DNA of 64,000 nt from Mycolicibacterium phlei (GTDB lineage Bacteria > Actinomycetota > Actinomycetes > Mycobacteriales > Mycobacteriaceae), in the NCBI RefSeq assembly GCF_001583415.1, contig NZ_CP014475.1:992001-1056000 (forward strand). Direction: 5' to 3'. The notes beneath the pieces were generated by a model. It had not been told where the DNA came from and searched no databases. It saw nothing but the letters and a program-made list of their open reading frames with translations. The position numbers were made by a program, and so were the translations under genes. This document shows, piece after piece, positions 33,833 to 43,225 of this stretch; positions within the stretch are counted from its first letter, which is position 1; every line of letters begins with the position of its first letter.

Positions 33833-36208
33833 CTAGATCTTGTTGGTGCGCGTCATCCAGCGCATCACCTGCCAGCCGACGAACACCGGCAGCCAGGTGG
33901 TGAGCACCCGGTAGAGCAGCACCGACGGCACCGCGATGGCCGCGGGCATGCCGAACGCCGCCAGACCACCGATCAGGGCGGCCTCCACCGCGCCGATACC
34001 GCCGGGGGTGGGGGCGGCCGAGGCCAGCGTGCCGCCGACCATCGTCACCACGGTGACGGTGATGAACGAGGTGTCCCCGCCGAACGCCTCGATCGCCGCC
34101 CACAGTGCGAACGCGTTACCGAGAGTCGTTGCCGCACAACCTAATACGATGATCGCCAGCCGCTTGGGCTCGCGGCCCAGTGCGATCAGGTGGCCGACCA
34201 TCTCCTGCAGCTTGGGCCGCACCGCGGTGGCCAGCCACCGGCGCAGCCGCGGCACCAGCAGGAACGTGCCGATCAGCCCGAGCAGCACCCCGCCGATCAG
34301 ATAGATCAGCGTGACATCGGGGACGAACCGCGACAGGTTCGCCGACACCCCGGCCGCGGTGGAGAACACGATCAGCAGCGAGATGTGGGTGATCACCTGC
34401 ACGGACTGCTGCAGCGCGACGGCGGTGGTGGCCCGCATCGCGTTGACGCCGCCCTTCTGCAGGTAGCGCGCCGACAGCGCCAGCCCGCCCACGCCCGCCG
34501 GCGTGGTGGTGGCGGCGAACTTGTTGGCCACCTGCATGACGATCAGGCCCCACAGCGTGACCATGCCGTCGGCGCACGCCCACAGTGCCGCCGCCGCACC
34601 GAGGTACGTCAGGCCGGAGGCCACCAGCCCGAGCAGCGCCCACCACCAGTTGGCGGTGCGTAGCTCGGTGACGAACGTCGGCACCGAGCTCAGGAACGGG
34701 TAGGCGACGTAGACCAGCGCGGCCAGCAGCACCAGCTGGATCACCTGGCTGCGGGTGAACCGGGTGACGGTCTCGGTACGGATCTCGTCGACGCGGGTCT
34801 GCTTCTTGACCTCCTCACGGGCCGCGGAGATCAGGCCCTTGGCGTTGTCGACGGCGTGGCGGATGCGCAGCGGCACCGCCGCGATGGTGAGCCGGCGCGA
34901 CGCGGTGAGCACGGCGTCCTTGCCGAACGCGGCGATCGCCGCGCGCACCGCCGAGGCCGCGTCGTACAGGTGCGTCGTGGTCACCAGCAGCTGGGCGATG
35001 TCGGAGCGCAGCTGCGCGTCGGTGGCGCCGTACTCGGCGTTGTCGAACCCGCCGAACAGCACCACGTCGTGGTCGACGGTGATCTCCGAGCCGCGCAGAT
35101 CGCCGTGTGAGATCTGGCAGGCGTGCAGGTCGTGCAGCGCCTCCCAGACCCGGGCGACGGGCACGGTGGCGGCGCAGTCGTCCAGCGCGACGCCGCGCGT
35201 CGGGGTGTGTGCGTACAGGGTCCAGCCCCGGTCCAGGGCGGACACGGCGACGGTCGAGGTGTTGGCGAGTTTGAGCTCGCCGATCGCGATGGCCATCAGC
35301 GCGCGGTGTTCGACCAGGCGGCGCATCGACGCGTGCAGCGGTGCGGTCTCGCGGTCGCGCAGACGGATCTTGCGCCACAGCTGCAGCAGCACGCCGCCGC
35401 TGCGCTGGTGTGGTCCGTAGAGCTCCATCACCGCGGTGGTCTGCTGGTCGGCGCACTCGGCGGTGAGCACCAGCGGGCCGGCGCCGGCGGGCCGCACCAC
35501 GGTCAGCGCCGAGACCTGGCAGCCGCGCCGGGCCATCGCGCGCACGGCGCCGTCGAGCGGCACCTCGAGTCCGGGGGTGCCGACGACGAGCACCACCAGC
35601 GCGCCGACGGCCCAGCCGACGGCCAGCCCGAGCAGGGACCGGGCAGGCACCACGGCGCTGATGACCAGGTGGATCGGGACGAACGCCAGCAGCAGTGCCC
35701 ACCACCAGCGGCGCCACCGGCCGGGCTGCCACGGCCCGGCGACGGTGATGATCGCGGCCAGCATCGCGATCCAGCGCGGGTCGTCGACGAACTGCGAGGC
35801 GAAGGTGTCGAGGCGGTCGCCGAGGTCGAAGTGCCAGCGCGGCGCGGTCAGCCCGAATCCGCTGATCGACAGCGCCGAGCCGGCCAGGACGGCCGCGGCG
35901 GCGTAGGCGCCGAGTAGCTTCCACTGCCGCGACAGGATGAGCCGGACCAGGATCACGAACGGCAGCGCGACGATCGCGATGCCGTAGACCAGGTAGACCA
36001 GGTTGGCCTGGGTCGGGGTGAGCACCGCGACGATCTCGGAGATCGAGCGTTCCAGTGCCACCCACTCGTTGCGGGTGATCAGCGAGCTGAAGACGACGAC
36101 GCCGAGGAACACCGCGGACAGCGCGACGCGGATGATGTCGTTGGTCCGCCTCGTCAGGGGTTGCAGCAGGCTGCCCGAGACGGTGATGTCCCGCCCGTCA
36201 ACGCGCAT
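33833..36208 (-). CDS. large membrane protein: kinase-like middle domain plus flippase-like (LPG-synthase TM) domain
   Basis: A 791-residue protein. The N-terminal part (1-215) has about six membrane helices. A soluble middle part (about 215-450) ends with HGDLRGSEITVDHDVVLFGGFDNA, which resembles the catalytic loop of aminoglycoside/lipid kinases but lacks the full set. The C-terminal part (about 475-790) has eight helices of the flippase-like AglD/YbhN family, with the GGIGAVEAALIGGL motif. Such proteins are thought to move lipids or lipid-linked sugars across the membrane. Next to the mycolic-acid genes a role in envelope lipid handling is plausible. Confidence 0.8.
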   Translation of the reverse strand: MRVDGRDITVSGSLLQPLTRRTNDIIRVALSAVFLGVVVFSSLITRNEWVALERSISEIVAVLTPTQANLVYLVYGIAIVALPFVILVRLILSRQWKLLGAYAAAAVLAGSALSISGFGLTAPRWHFDLGDRLDTFASQFVDDPRWIAMLAAIITVAGPWQPGRWRRWWWALLLAFVPIHLVISAVVPARSLLGLAVGWAVGALVVLVVGTPGLEVPLDGAVRAMARRGCQVSALTVVRPAGAGPLVLTAECADQQTTAVMELYGPHQRSGGVLLQLWRKIRLRDRETAPLHASMRRLVEHRALMAIAIGELKLANTSTVAVSALDRGWTLYAHTPTRGVALDDCAATVPVARVWEALHDLHACQISHGDLRGSEITVDHDVVLFGGFDNAEYGATDAQLRSDIAQLLVTTTHLYDAASAVRAAIAAFGKDAVLTASRRLTIAAVPLRIRHAVDNAKGLISAAREEVKKQTRVDEIRTETVTRFTRSQVIQLVLLAALVYVAYPFLSSVPTFVTELRTANWWWALLGLVASGLTYLGAAAALWACADGMVTLWGLIVMQVANKFAATTTPAGVGGLALSARYLQKGGVNAMRATTAVALQQSVQVITHISLLIVFSTAAGVSANLSRFVPDVTLIYLIGGVLLGLIGTFLLVPRLRRWLATAVRPKLQEMVGHLIALGREPKRLAIIVLGCAATTLGNAFALWAAIEAFGGDTSFITVTVVTMVGGTLASAAPTPGGIGAVEAALIGGLAAFGMPAAIAVPSVLLYRVLTTWLPVFVGWQVMRWMTRTNKI

Positions 36209-36380
36209 GTATCAACGATCTTTCCCATTGGTGGCCGCGTCGGTAGCGACCCGCCGACAACTTAACCGCACCCGGCCGCGAACCCGGTCATTGCCATCCG
36301 GTGGTGGCGACATTTCTGCGCGGTTTCTGAGCGTGAGACGAGTCTTCCCTTCGGTATGGTCCGCCCGTAGCCTATTAGGC

Positions 36381-37715
36381 ATGAGTCCAACAACGGCGTC
36401 GGCTCTGCCGCCCGGCCCGCGGCTGCCGTCGGTCGTGCTCTCGTTGGCGATGCTGCGGTGGTGGCCCCGCGTGGTGGCGGCCTGCCGGCGCCGGTACGGC
36501 GACGTCTTCACGCTGTCGGTGTCGGGGATGGGCCGGATGGTGTATCTGGCCGACCCGGCCGACATCGCGACGGTGTTCGCCGGGGACCCGCGGGTCTTCC
36601 ACGCCGGTGAGGCGAACTCGATGCTGTCCGGCCTGTTGGGGGACAGCTCGGTGCTGGTGGTCGACGACGACGCGCACCGCGACCGCCGCCGGCTGATGAT
36701 GGCGCCGTTTCACCGCGAGGCCGTCGCCCGCCAGGCGGGCGTGATGGCCGAGATCGCCGCGGACAACATCGCGGGCTGGCCGGTGGGCACCCCGTTCCCG
36801 GTGGCGCCGCGGATGTCGGAGATCACCCTGGAGGTGATCCTGCGGACCGTCATCGGCGCCAGCGACCCGCACCGGCTGGCGGCCCTGCGTGACGTGATGC
36901 CGCGGCTGCTGGACGTCGGGCCGTGGGAGTCGGTGGCGCTGTCGAGGCCGGAACTGCTGAGCCGACGGCCGTGGCGGCGGCTGCGCCGCACCATCGAAGA
37001 GGCCGACGAACTGCTCTACGCCGAGATCGCCGACCGCCGCGCCGATCCGGACCTCGACGAGCGCACCGACGCGCTGGCGATGCTGGTGCGCACCGAGATG
37101 ACCGACCGCCAGCTACGCGACCAGCTGATCACCCTGCTGGCCGCCGGGCACGACACCACCGCGACCGGATTGTCCTGGGCGCTGGAGAGATTGACGCGCC
37201 ACCCGGATGTGCTCGCCAGGGCGGTGCGCGCGGCCGACACCGGCGACGACGAGTACCTCGACGCGATCGCCAAGGAGACGCTGCGAATTCGGCCCGTCGT
37301 CCCCGACGTCGGCCGGATCCTCACCGAGGAGACGGAGATCGGCGGCTACCGCCTGCCCGCGGGCGTGATGGTGGTCCCCAGCATCACGCTGGTGCACGAC
37401 GACGCCGCGGTCTATCCCGATCCCGGGCGCTTCGACCCGGACCGGATGCTCTGCACCACGATGACGCCGACGACGTGGCTGCCGTTCGGCGGCGGCAACC
37501 GGCGTTGTCTGGGTGCGGGTTTCGCGATGGTCGAGATGCGGGTGGTGCTGCGTGAGGTGCTGCGACGTGTCGAGCTGGCCACCACCACCGAACCCGGTGA
37601 GCGCCAGCGGGTCCGACACGTGATCCTCACCCCGCACCGCGGTGCGCGCATCACGGTGCGGGCCCGCAGAAAGGTGGCCGGTGTCGCGGTCAGCGATGCG
37701 CGGGCCGAACGATGA
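36381..37715 (+). CDS. cytochrome P450, CYP135/CYP138-like
   Basis: A 444-residue heme monooxygenase. The I-helix motif is AGHDTT (255-260), the K-helix is ETLR (299-302), and the heme loop is FGGGNRRCLG with Cys376 as iron ligand. ATG 36381 (MSPTTASALPPGP) begins the usual Pro-rich lead; the open frame upstream is the antisense of the previous gene. In M. tuberculosis cyp135B1 (Rv0568) lies two genes after the YajQ orthologue, so a CYP135-type enzyme is plausible. The substrate is unknown, and no ferredoxin gene is adjacent. It overlaps the convergent SDR gene by 26 bases. Confidence 0.9.
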   Translation: MSPTTASALPPGPRLPSVVLSLAMLRWWPRVVAACRRRYGDVFTLSVSGMGRMVYLADPADIATVFAGDPRVFHAGEANSMLSGLLGDSSVLVVDDDAHRDRRRLMMAPFHREAVARQAGVMAEIAADNIAGWPVGTPFPVAPRMSEITLEVILRTVIGASDPHRLAALRDVMPRLLDVGPWESVALSRPELLSRRPWRRLRRTIEEADELLYAEIADRRADPDLDERTDALAMLVRTEMTDRQLRDQLITLLAAGHDTTATGLSWALERLTRHPDVLARAVRAADTGDDEYLDAIAKETLRIRPVVPDVGRILTEETEIGGYRLPAGVMVVPSITLVHDDAAVYPDPGRFDPDRMLCTTMTPTTWLPFGGGNRRCLGAGFAMVEMRVVLREVLRRVELATTTEPGERQRVRHVILTPHRGARITVRARRKVAGVAVSDARAER

Positions 37716-38400
37716 TCTCGTTGACGTCGACACCCGGCGGTTGGTGCACGGCGTAGGCGACGGCGTCGCCGATCGCGGTGGCGTCCAACGCATGCCGCCG
37801 GTACTCGGCCATGAAGTCCCGCGCACCCGGATCGGTGATCGATTCGGCCAGCTCGCTTTCCACGACACCGGGGGAGATCGTGGTGACCCGGATCCCCGGC
37901 GGTGATTCGAGGCGCAGCCCCTCGGTGATCGCCCAGGCCGCGTACTTGGTGCCGCAGTACACCGCGGCGGTCCTGGTGACCTGGTGCGCGCCGATCGAGG
38001 CGGTCGTGATGAAGTGGCCGCTGTTCTGCCGGGTGAAGTGGGGCAGCGCGGCGTGGATGCCGTGCAGCAGACCGCGCACGTTGACGTCGATCATCCGGTC
38101 CCACTCGTCGACGAGCCCGGCGTCCAGGCGCGACAGCGGCATCACCCCGGCGTTGGCGATGAACACGTCGAGCCGGCCGTGCCGGGCCACCGTGTCGTCG
38201 ACCGCCGCGCGCACGGCGTCACGGTCGGTGACGTCGAGCGGGCACGGCTCGACGGTCGGGTGCTGCTCGGCGAGGTCGGTGAGCCGATCGGTGCGCCGGG
38301 CCGCCGCGACCACGCGCAGGCCGTCGGAGGCCAGCCGGGCGGCGACGGCGCGCCCGATGCCGCTGCTGGCGCCGGTGACGAATACGACTTTGTCGGTCAT
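37690..38400 (-). CDS. short-chain dehydrogenase/reductase
   Basis: A 236-residue classical SDR with all catalytic parts: GASSGIG (10-16), NAG in FIANAGVMPL, the Ser in TTASIGAH, and YCGTK as the YxxxK pair. ATG 38400 is the start. It belongs to the NAD(P)-dependent alcohol/ketone oxidoreductases of the YdfG type. It diverges from an XRE regulator across a 125-base gap and is probably its target. Confidence 0.9.
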   Translation of the reverse strand: MTDKVVFVTGASSGIGRAVAARLASDGLRVVAAARRTDRLTDLAEQHPTVEPCPLDVTDRDAVRAAVDDTVARHGRLDVFIANAGVMPLSRLDAGLVDEWDRMIDVNVRGLLHGIHAALPHFTRQNSGHFITTASIGAHQVTRTAAVYCGTKYAAWAITEGLRLESPPGIRVTTISPGVVESELAESITDPGARDFMAEYRRHALDATAIGDAVAYAVHQPPGVDVNEIIVRPAHR

Positions 38401-38525
38401 GGGTCGCTCTCTTCCGGGTCGGGGTTGTCTGTCACCCCAACCCTGATGCGGCGCAGCGACACCGGGAAGGGCGTGGTTTTCCTGGGTGTGCTGCACCCAC
38501 CCTCACGGCGGCGAAGCGCCGTAGC

Positions 38526-39365
38526 ATGACGGTCATGGCCGCCACCGAGTTGGGCGAGTATCTGCGCGCCGCCCGCGCCGCGGTGAGCCCGGAGTCCGTC
38601 GGGCTGCCGCGCGCCGGTCAGCGCCGGGTGGCCGGGCTGCGCCGGGAGGAGGTGGCGCTGCTGGCGGGGCTCAGCGTCGACTACCTCACCCGGCTCGAGC
38701 AGGGCCGGGAGCGGTCACCGTCGGCGCAGGTGGTGGAGGCGCTCGCCACCGCGTTGCGGCTCGGCGACGACGGTCGCAGGCATCTGTACCGGTTGGCCGG
38801 GCACATTCCCCGCGACGATGTCGCGGTCGTCGACCGGGTCGACCCGGCGCTGCTGGACCTGATGGCCGCGTGGCCGGACAACCCGGCGATCGTCTACAGC
38901 ATCGCCTATGACGTGTTGGCGTCCAACACGATCGCCGACGCGCTGTTCCACGACTGGACCCACTCGCGCAACCTGATGCACATCGTGTTCACCGATCCCG
39001 CTGCGCGCATGTTCTACCTCGACTGGGAGAAGGTGGCGGCCAACGCCGTCGCCGGCTTCCGGCTCAACCACGGCAGGTCGCCGAACCATCCGCGCATCCA
39101 GTGCGTGTTGAGCGAACTGCTCTCGGCCAGCGACGAGTTCACCCGGCTCTGGGAGCGGCACGACGCCCGGGGAAAGTCGTTGGAGACCAAGCGGTTTCAC
39201 CATCACCAGGTCGGCGATCTGACGTTGTCGATGCAGACGTTCGATGTGCGCTCGGCGCCCGGCCAGGAACTGGTCGTCTATCACGCGGCGCCGGACTCGA
39301 CCGACGCGCACGCGCTCAAGCTGCTGGGCTCGCTCGCGGTCACCGACAGCGAGCCGGCAGGCTAG
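38526..39365 (+). CDS. XRE-family regulator with MmyB-like ligand domain
   Basis: A 279-residue regulator; the start may be ATG 38526 or ATG 38535. The N-terminal helix-turn-helix has RRVAGLRREEVALLAGLSVDYLTRLEQGRE, the classic form in actinobacterial MmyB/MltR-type proteins. The C-terminal domain (about 105-270) matches the PAS-like MmyB ligand-binding domain, including YDVLASN and the FHHHQVGDLTLSMQTFDV strand, which binds fatty-acid-like ligands in known structures. It diverges from the SDR gene, and such regulators commonly repress the neighbouring SDR. Confidence 0.9.
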   Translation: MTVMAATELGEYLRAARAAVSPESVGLPRAGQRRVAGLRREEVALLAGLSVDYLTRLEQGRERSPSAQVVEALATALRLGDDGRRHLYRLAGHIPRDDVAVVDRVDPALLDLMAAWPDNPAIVYSIAYDVLASNTIADALFHDWTHSRNLMHIVFTDPAARMFYLDWEKVAANAVAGFRLNHGRSPNHPRIQCVLSELLSASDEFTRLWERHDARGKSLETKRFHHHQVGDLTLSMQTFDVRSAPGQELVVYHAAPDSTDAHALKLLGSLAVTDSEPAG

Positions 39366-39373
39366 CGGCGCCG

Positions 39374-39964
39374 TCAGGGCGTGCGGTTGGTGTGCCCGCC
39401 GTCGTCGGCGAGGCTGGCGATCTCCCGGTCCCACGCGGCGTAGCGCGCACGCCGCAGCAGCGGGTGCGACAGTGCGACGCCGGCGACGGCGACCGCGACC
39501 ACGGCACCCCAGAACGTCAGCCCCGTCAGCGTCGCGTCGACGCCGGCCCGCCAGGACGGGTCCACCGGGGTGACCCGCCGGCCGTCGGGGTTGACCACGA
39601 TCTCGATCTGCTCTCCGGTCTGCACCACCCCCGGCCACTGGAAGCGGCCGATGTGCTCGGTACCCGCGAACTCCCAACGCGCCTGGATCACCGACACGTT
39701 GGCGCGGGGCAGCGGCGGACCGGACTGGGTGACGGTCGCGGTGACCGGGATCTGGTCGGCGGCAAGCGCGGTGTACTCGCGCGTGCGTTCGTCGTGGACG
39801 GCGCTGGCCATCGCCGCGGCGATCGGGATGGCCACGAGCACGGCGGTCACCGCCATGCCGATGATGAACGCCTCGACCCGGTCACTGGTCCGTATCAGCG
39901 GATGGTTGCGGCCGAGCGCCCGAAACAGGCGCCAATGCCACCACCTGAACGTGACCGGCTCCAT
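39374..39964 (-). CDS. Rv1733c-family two-helix membrane protein
   Basis: A 196-residue protein. The N-terminus (RLFRALGRNHPLIRTSDRVEA) is characteristic of the Rv1733c family. It has one helix near 32-54, an extracytoplasmic domain (about 55-140) with strands around VTATVTQSG and GEQIEIVVNPDGR, and a second helix near 146-168. The tail is cytosolic. Rv1733c is a dormancy-regulon antigen of unknown function. Its convergent neighbour is the XRE gene, eight bases away. Confidence 0.8.
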   Translation of the reverse strand: MEPVTFRWWHWRLFRALGRNHPLIRTSDRVEAFIIGMAVTAVLVAIPIAAAMASAVHDERTREYTALAADQIPVTATVTQSGPPLPRANVSVIQARWEFAGTEHIGRFQWPGVVQTGEQIEIVVNPDGRRVTPVDPSWRAGVDATLTGLTFWGAVVAVAVAGVALSHPLLRRARYAAWDREIASLADDGGHTNRTP

Positions 39965-40218
39965 GAGTCCTCCTTGACTCGTGAATTGACCGACGTCAGC
40001 GGTTCAAAACTCCCCTTGACTAACAGCCTACAAAGTTCCAATCCGTGCCCGGTGCACGACGATTGGTTTCAGCGAATCCAACCCCCGGCGCGGCGTCGGT
40101 CTGGTAGCGGCGGCGTCGATAATGAGGCGTCGATAAGGAAGAGATTCTGGCAAACATGATGTAACTTCAATCGACACACGAAGCGGGGTTGGCCGCTGTC
40201 GAGGGGTTTACAGGGACG

Positions 40219-42024
40219 GTGGACTCAACACCTTTCGGGCACTACGAGCTGAGGCAGCTGATCGGCCGTGGGGGCATGGGCGAGGTATACCGCGCCTACG
40301 ACACTCGCACCGACCGTATCGTCGCGCTCAAGGTGCTGCCGCCGAACATGGCCGCCGACGAGACGTTCCAGGAGCGGTTCCGGCGCGAATCCCAGGCCGC
40401 CGCGGGCCTCAACGACCCCCACGTCGTGCCGATCCACGGGTTCGGCGAGATCGACGGCCGGCTCTACCTGGACATGCGGCTGATCGAGGGCCGCAACCTG
40501 GGCACCATCCTGACCGAGACCGGTAAACCGATCGACCCGGCGCTGGCCGTCAAGATCGTCGAGCAGGTGGCGATGGCGCTGGACGCCGCCCACGCCACCG
40601 GGCTGATCCACCGCGACATCAAACCGTCGAACATCCTGATCACCGAGCACGACTTCGTCTATCTCATCGACTTCGGGCTGGCCCGCTCGGCGGGCCAGAA
40701 GGGCCTGACCACCGCGGGCAGCACGCTGGGGACCATGGCCTACATGGCCCCCGAGCGGTTCGAGGGCAGGCCGGTGGACGCCACCGCCGACATCTACGCG
40801 CTGGCGTGCGTGCTCTACGAGTGCCTGACCGGGAACCGGCCCTATCCCGCGGAGAGCCTGGAGCAGCAGATCGCCGGGCACATGACCCAGGAGATCCCGC
40901 GGCCGTCGGACACGGACCCCACGCTGGCGGCGTTCGACGAGGTGATCGCCAAGGGGATGGCCAAGAAGCCGTCCCAGCGCTACCGCAGGGCCGGTGACCT
41001 GGCCGAAGCGGCGCGCCGGGCGCTCAACTCCCCGGTCCGCACCTCCCGCAGCGGCCGCCACCAGGCGCGCCGCCCGGCACCTGCCGGCCGGCGGCTGTCG
41101 CGGCGGGTGCTGACGGTGACGGGGGCGGTGGTCGCGGTCGCGGCGCTGGGCACCTTCGGGGTACTGCAGTGGCGCGGCGGCGTCGGCGGCGACACCCGGC
41201 CTGCGGCGGTCGAGGAGAGCACCGCCTCGCCGGTGCCGGGGGCCGGCCCGGGGGTGGTGGAGTCCATCGCGGCGCTGGTGCCCGCCGACATTCGCGCCAA
41301 GGGCCGGTTGATCATCGGCGTCAACACCCCTTATGCGCCAAACGAATTCAAGGACGCCGACGGTCAGATCGTCGGGTTCGACGTCGATCTGATGAACGCG
41401 GTGGCCCGCACGCTGGGGTTGGTGCCGGAGTACCGCGAGACCGCGTTCGAGGCGATCCTGCCGTCGGTGCGCGCCGGCGACTTCGATCTGGGCATGTCGT
41501 CGTTCATCGACACCAAGGAGCGCGAGGAGCTCGTCGACTTCGTGACCTACTTCCGGGCGGGTACGCTGTGGGCGCAGCGCGCCGGCTCGGGCATCACCCC
41601 GGCAAACGCGTGCGGGCTGCGGATCGGGGTGGCCTACGCGACGCTGCAGGAGACCGACGAGATCCCCGCCAAGAGCGACGAGTGCGTCGCCGCTGGTCAG
41701 GCACCGATCGAGAAGGTCGTCTACGTCAGCCAGGACGATCTGACCACCGGTCTGGTCAACGGTGAGGTCGACGCGATGGCCGCGGACTCTCCGGTGACCG
41801 GTTTCGCGATCAAGACCTCCGGCGGGGCGCTGGAGGCCGCCGGTGACGTGTTCAACTCCGCGCCCTACGGATGGCCGGTGGCCAAGGACTCCGGATTGCA
41901 GGAACCGTTGCGGCAGGCGCTATCTCACCTGATCTCGACGGGGGAGTACCGCACCATCGCGGTGATGTGGGGGGTGGAGAAGGGGATGATCTCGACCCCG
42001 GAGATCAACGGTGCGTCGCGATGA
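40219..42024 (+). CDS. transmembrane Ser/Thr protein kinase with an extracellular SBP_bac_3 amino-acid-binding domain
   Basis: Receptor-like kinase of about 601 residues from GTG 40219 (VDSTPFGHYEL, the usual start of mycobacterial Pkns); TTG 40189 is an alternative. Kinase parts: GRGGMG (16-21), Lys38, HRDIKPSN (131-138), DFG (151-153) and APE (177-179). One membrane helix (about 297-317) follows a basic juxtamembrane region. Outside (about 355-590) is a periplasmic binding-protein fold of family 3: IIGVNTPYAPNEF, GFDVDLMNAVARTLG and FEAILPSVRAGDFDLG. The only Cys pair there could form a disulfide. I infer direct sensing of an amino acid or similar ligand. Confidence 0.92.
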   Translation: MDSTPFGHYELRQLIGRGGMGEVYRAYDTRTDRIVALKVLPPNMAADETFQERFRRESQAAAGLNDPHVVPIHGFGEIDGRLYLDMRLIEGRNLGTILTETGKPIDPALAVKIVEQVAMALDAAHATGLIHRDIKPSNILITEHDFVYLIDFGLARSAGQKGLTTAGSTLGTMAYMAPERFEGRPVDATADIYALACVLYECLTGNRPYPAESLEQQIAGHMTQEIPRPSDTDPTLAAFDEVIAKGMAKKPSQRYRRAGDLAEAARRALNSPVRTSRSGRHQARRPAPAGRRLSRRVLTVTGAVVAVAALGTFGVLQWRGGVGGDTRPAAVEESTASPVPGAGPGVVESIAALVPADIRAKGRLIIGVNTPYAPNEFKDADGQIVGFDVDLMNAVARTLGLVPEYRETAFEAILPSVRAGDFDLGMSSFIDTKEREELVDFVTYFRAGTLWAQRAGSGITPANACGLRIGVAYATLQETDEIPAKSDECVAAGQAPIEKVVYVSQDDLTTGLVNGEVDAMAADSPVTGFAIKTSGGALEAAGDVFNSAPYGWPVAKDSGLQEPLRQALSHLISTGEYRTIAVMWGVEKGMISTPEINGASR

Positions 42025-42115
42025 CGTGTAGTGTGGGGTGCAGACCGTAAGTGGTCACCCCTCCGCAGCGCCACATTCATATCGGCAGCAGCGGATCTAC
42101 CTAAGGATTTCACCC

Positions 42116-42238
42116 ATGGATTCTTCCAACCTGTTTTCGCACCCGCAGAAGCCCGAGTACATCTCGAAGGACCGCAACAACGACCCGGTCAGCATGCCGG
42201 TGTTCTCCGACCGTCAGGACCGCAAGGCGCGCTCCTGA
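42116..42238 (+). CDS. 40-residue hydrophilic small protein
   Basis: ATG 42116 is preceded by AAGGA at 42103-42107, a good ribosome site. The product starts MDSSNLFSHPQKPEYISKDR and ends in a basic DRQDRKARS tail. It is highly charged, with no signal or membrane helix, and may be disordered. I recognise no family. It sits 91 bases after the kinase stop with its own possible promoter region. The convergent Ddn-type gene ends 13 bases away. Confidence 0.5.
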   Translation: MDSSNLFSHPQKPEYISKDRNNDPVSMPVFSDRQDRKARS

Positions 42239-42251
42239 GCGTGCGTAGGGC

Positions 42252-42665
42252 CTAACCCCGTACCAGTTCGACGACCGGGATGACCCGCGACGTCTTGCGC
42301 TGATACTCGCCGAACCCGGGTTCGCGTTCGGCCTGCTTGGCGTAGACCTCGTCGCGCTCGGCGCCCGTCAGTACCCGCGCCGTCGCCGGAAACGTCTCGG
42401 TGCCGAACTCCACCGTGACCTCCGGATGGGCCACCACGTTGTGGTACCAGGCCGGATTGGTGTCGGCGCCGGCCTTGCTGGCGAACACGTACATCCGGCC
42501 GTCCTCGAGGTACGGCATCAGCGGCGTGATCCGCTCGGTGCCGCTCTTGGCGCCGAAGTGGTGCAGCAGCACCAGCGGCTTACCCTCGAACGGCCCGCCC
42601 GCGTGGCCGCCGGTCTCGCGGAATTCCCGGATGATCTTGGAGTTCATCTCGTCGAAGGCGGTCAT
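42252..42665 (-). CDS. Ddn-type F420-dependent nitroreductase-family protein
   Basis: A 137-residue split-barrel protein, shorter than the one at 29519. Family marks are LVLLHHFGAKSGTERITPLMPYLEDG, FASKAGADTNPAWYHNVVAHPEVTVE, and the C-terminal strand TSRVIPVVELVR. This branch is usually soluble and binds F420. ATG 42665 is the start. No substrate can be proposed. Confidence 0.88.
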   Translation of the reverse strand: MTAFDEMNSKIIREFRETGGHAGGPFEGKPLVLLHHFGAKSGTERITPLMPYLEDGRMYVFASKAGADTNPAWYHNVVAHPEVTVEFGTETFPATARVLTGAERDEVYAKQAEREPGFGEYQRKTSRVIPVVELVRG

Positions 42666-42713
42666 GCGAATGTCCCTTTCGTCGGTGAACCCATCGTCGC
42701 ACGCTCCGGGTGA

Positions 42714-43184
42714 TCAGAGGCCGAGCTCGGTCAGCCCGGGATGGTCAGCGGGCCGAGGGGCGGAGCGGTCCCAGTGGAACAGCCGCTGCTCCTCGGTGAT
42801 TGGCACGTCGTTGATGCTGGCGTGCCGCGTCTTCATCAGCCCGTCGGCGGCGAACTCCCAGTTCTCGTTGCCGTACGCGCGGAACCAGTTTCCGTCGGCG
42901 TCGTGGTACTCGTAGGCGAAGCGGACGCCGATGCGGTCCTCGCCGAACGCCCACAACTCCTTGATCAGCCGGTACTCGAGCTCGCGTGCCCACTTGTCGC
43001 GCAGGAACCCGACGATCTCGTCGCGGCCCTGCAGGAACGTCGACCGGTTGCGCCACCGGCTGTCCGGCGTGTATCCGAGCGCGACGCGTTCGGGTTCGCG
43101 GGTGTTCCAGAGGTTCTCGGCGGTTCTGACCTTCGCGACGGCGGTCTCGTGGGTGAACGGCGGGATCAGCGCAGATGGGCTCAT
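42714..43184 (-). CDS. DUF1348 (SnoaL/NTF2-like) protein
   Basis: A 156-residue protein of the NTF2-like fold. The DUF1348 signature runs through [38 protein letters not shown] and [21 protein letters not shown]. Cone-shaped NTF2 folds bind small hydrophobic molecules; the function of this family is unknown. ATG 43184 is the start. Confidence 0.85.
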   Translation of the reverse strand: MSPSALIPPFTHETAVAKVRTAENLWNTREPERVALGYTPDSRWRNRSTFLQGRDEIVGFLRDKWARELEYRLIKELWAFGEDRIGVRFAYEYHDADGNWFRAYGNENWEFAADGLMKTRHASINDVPITEEQRLFHWDRSAPRPADHPGLTELGL

Positions 43185-43225
43185 GACAACGAGCAACAGC
43201 GCGGGGGCCGGTTCGCTTCCCGAAC

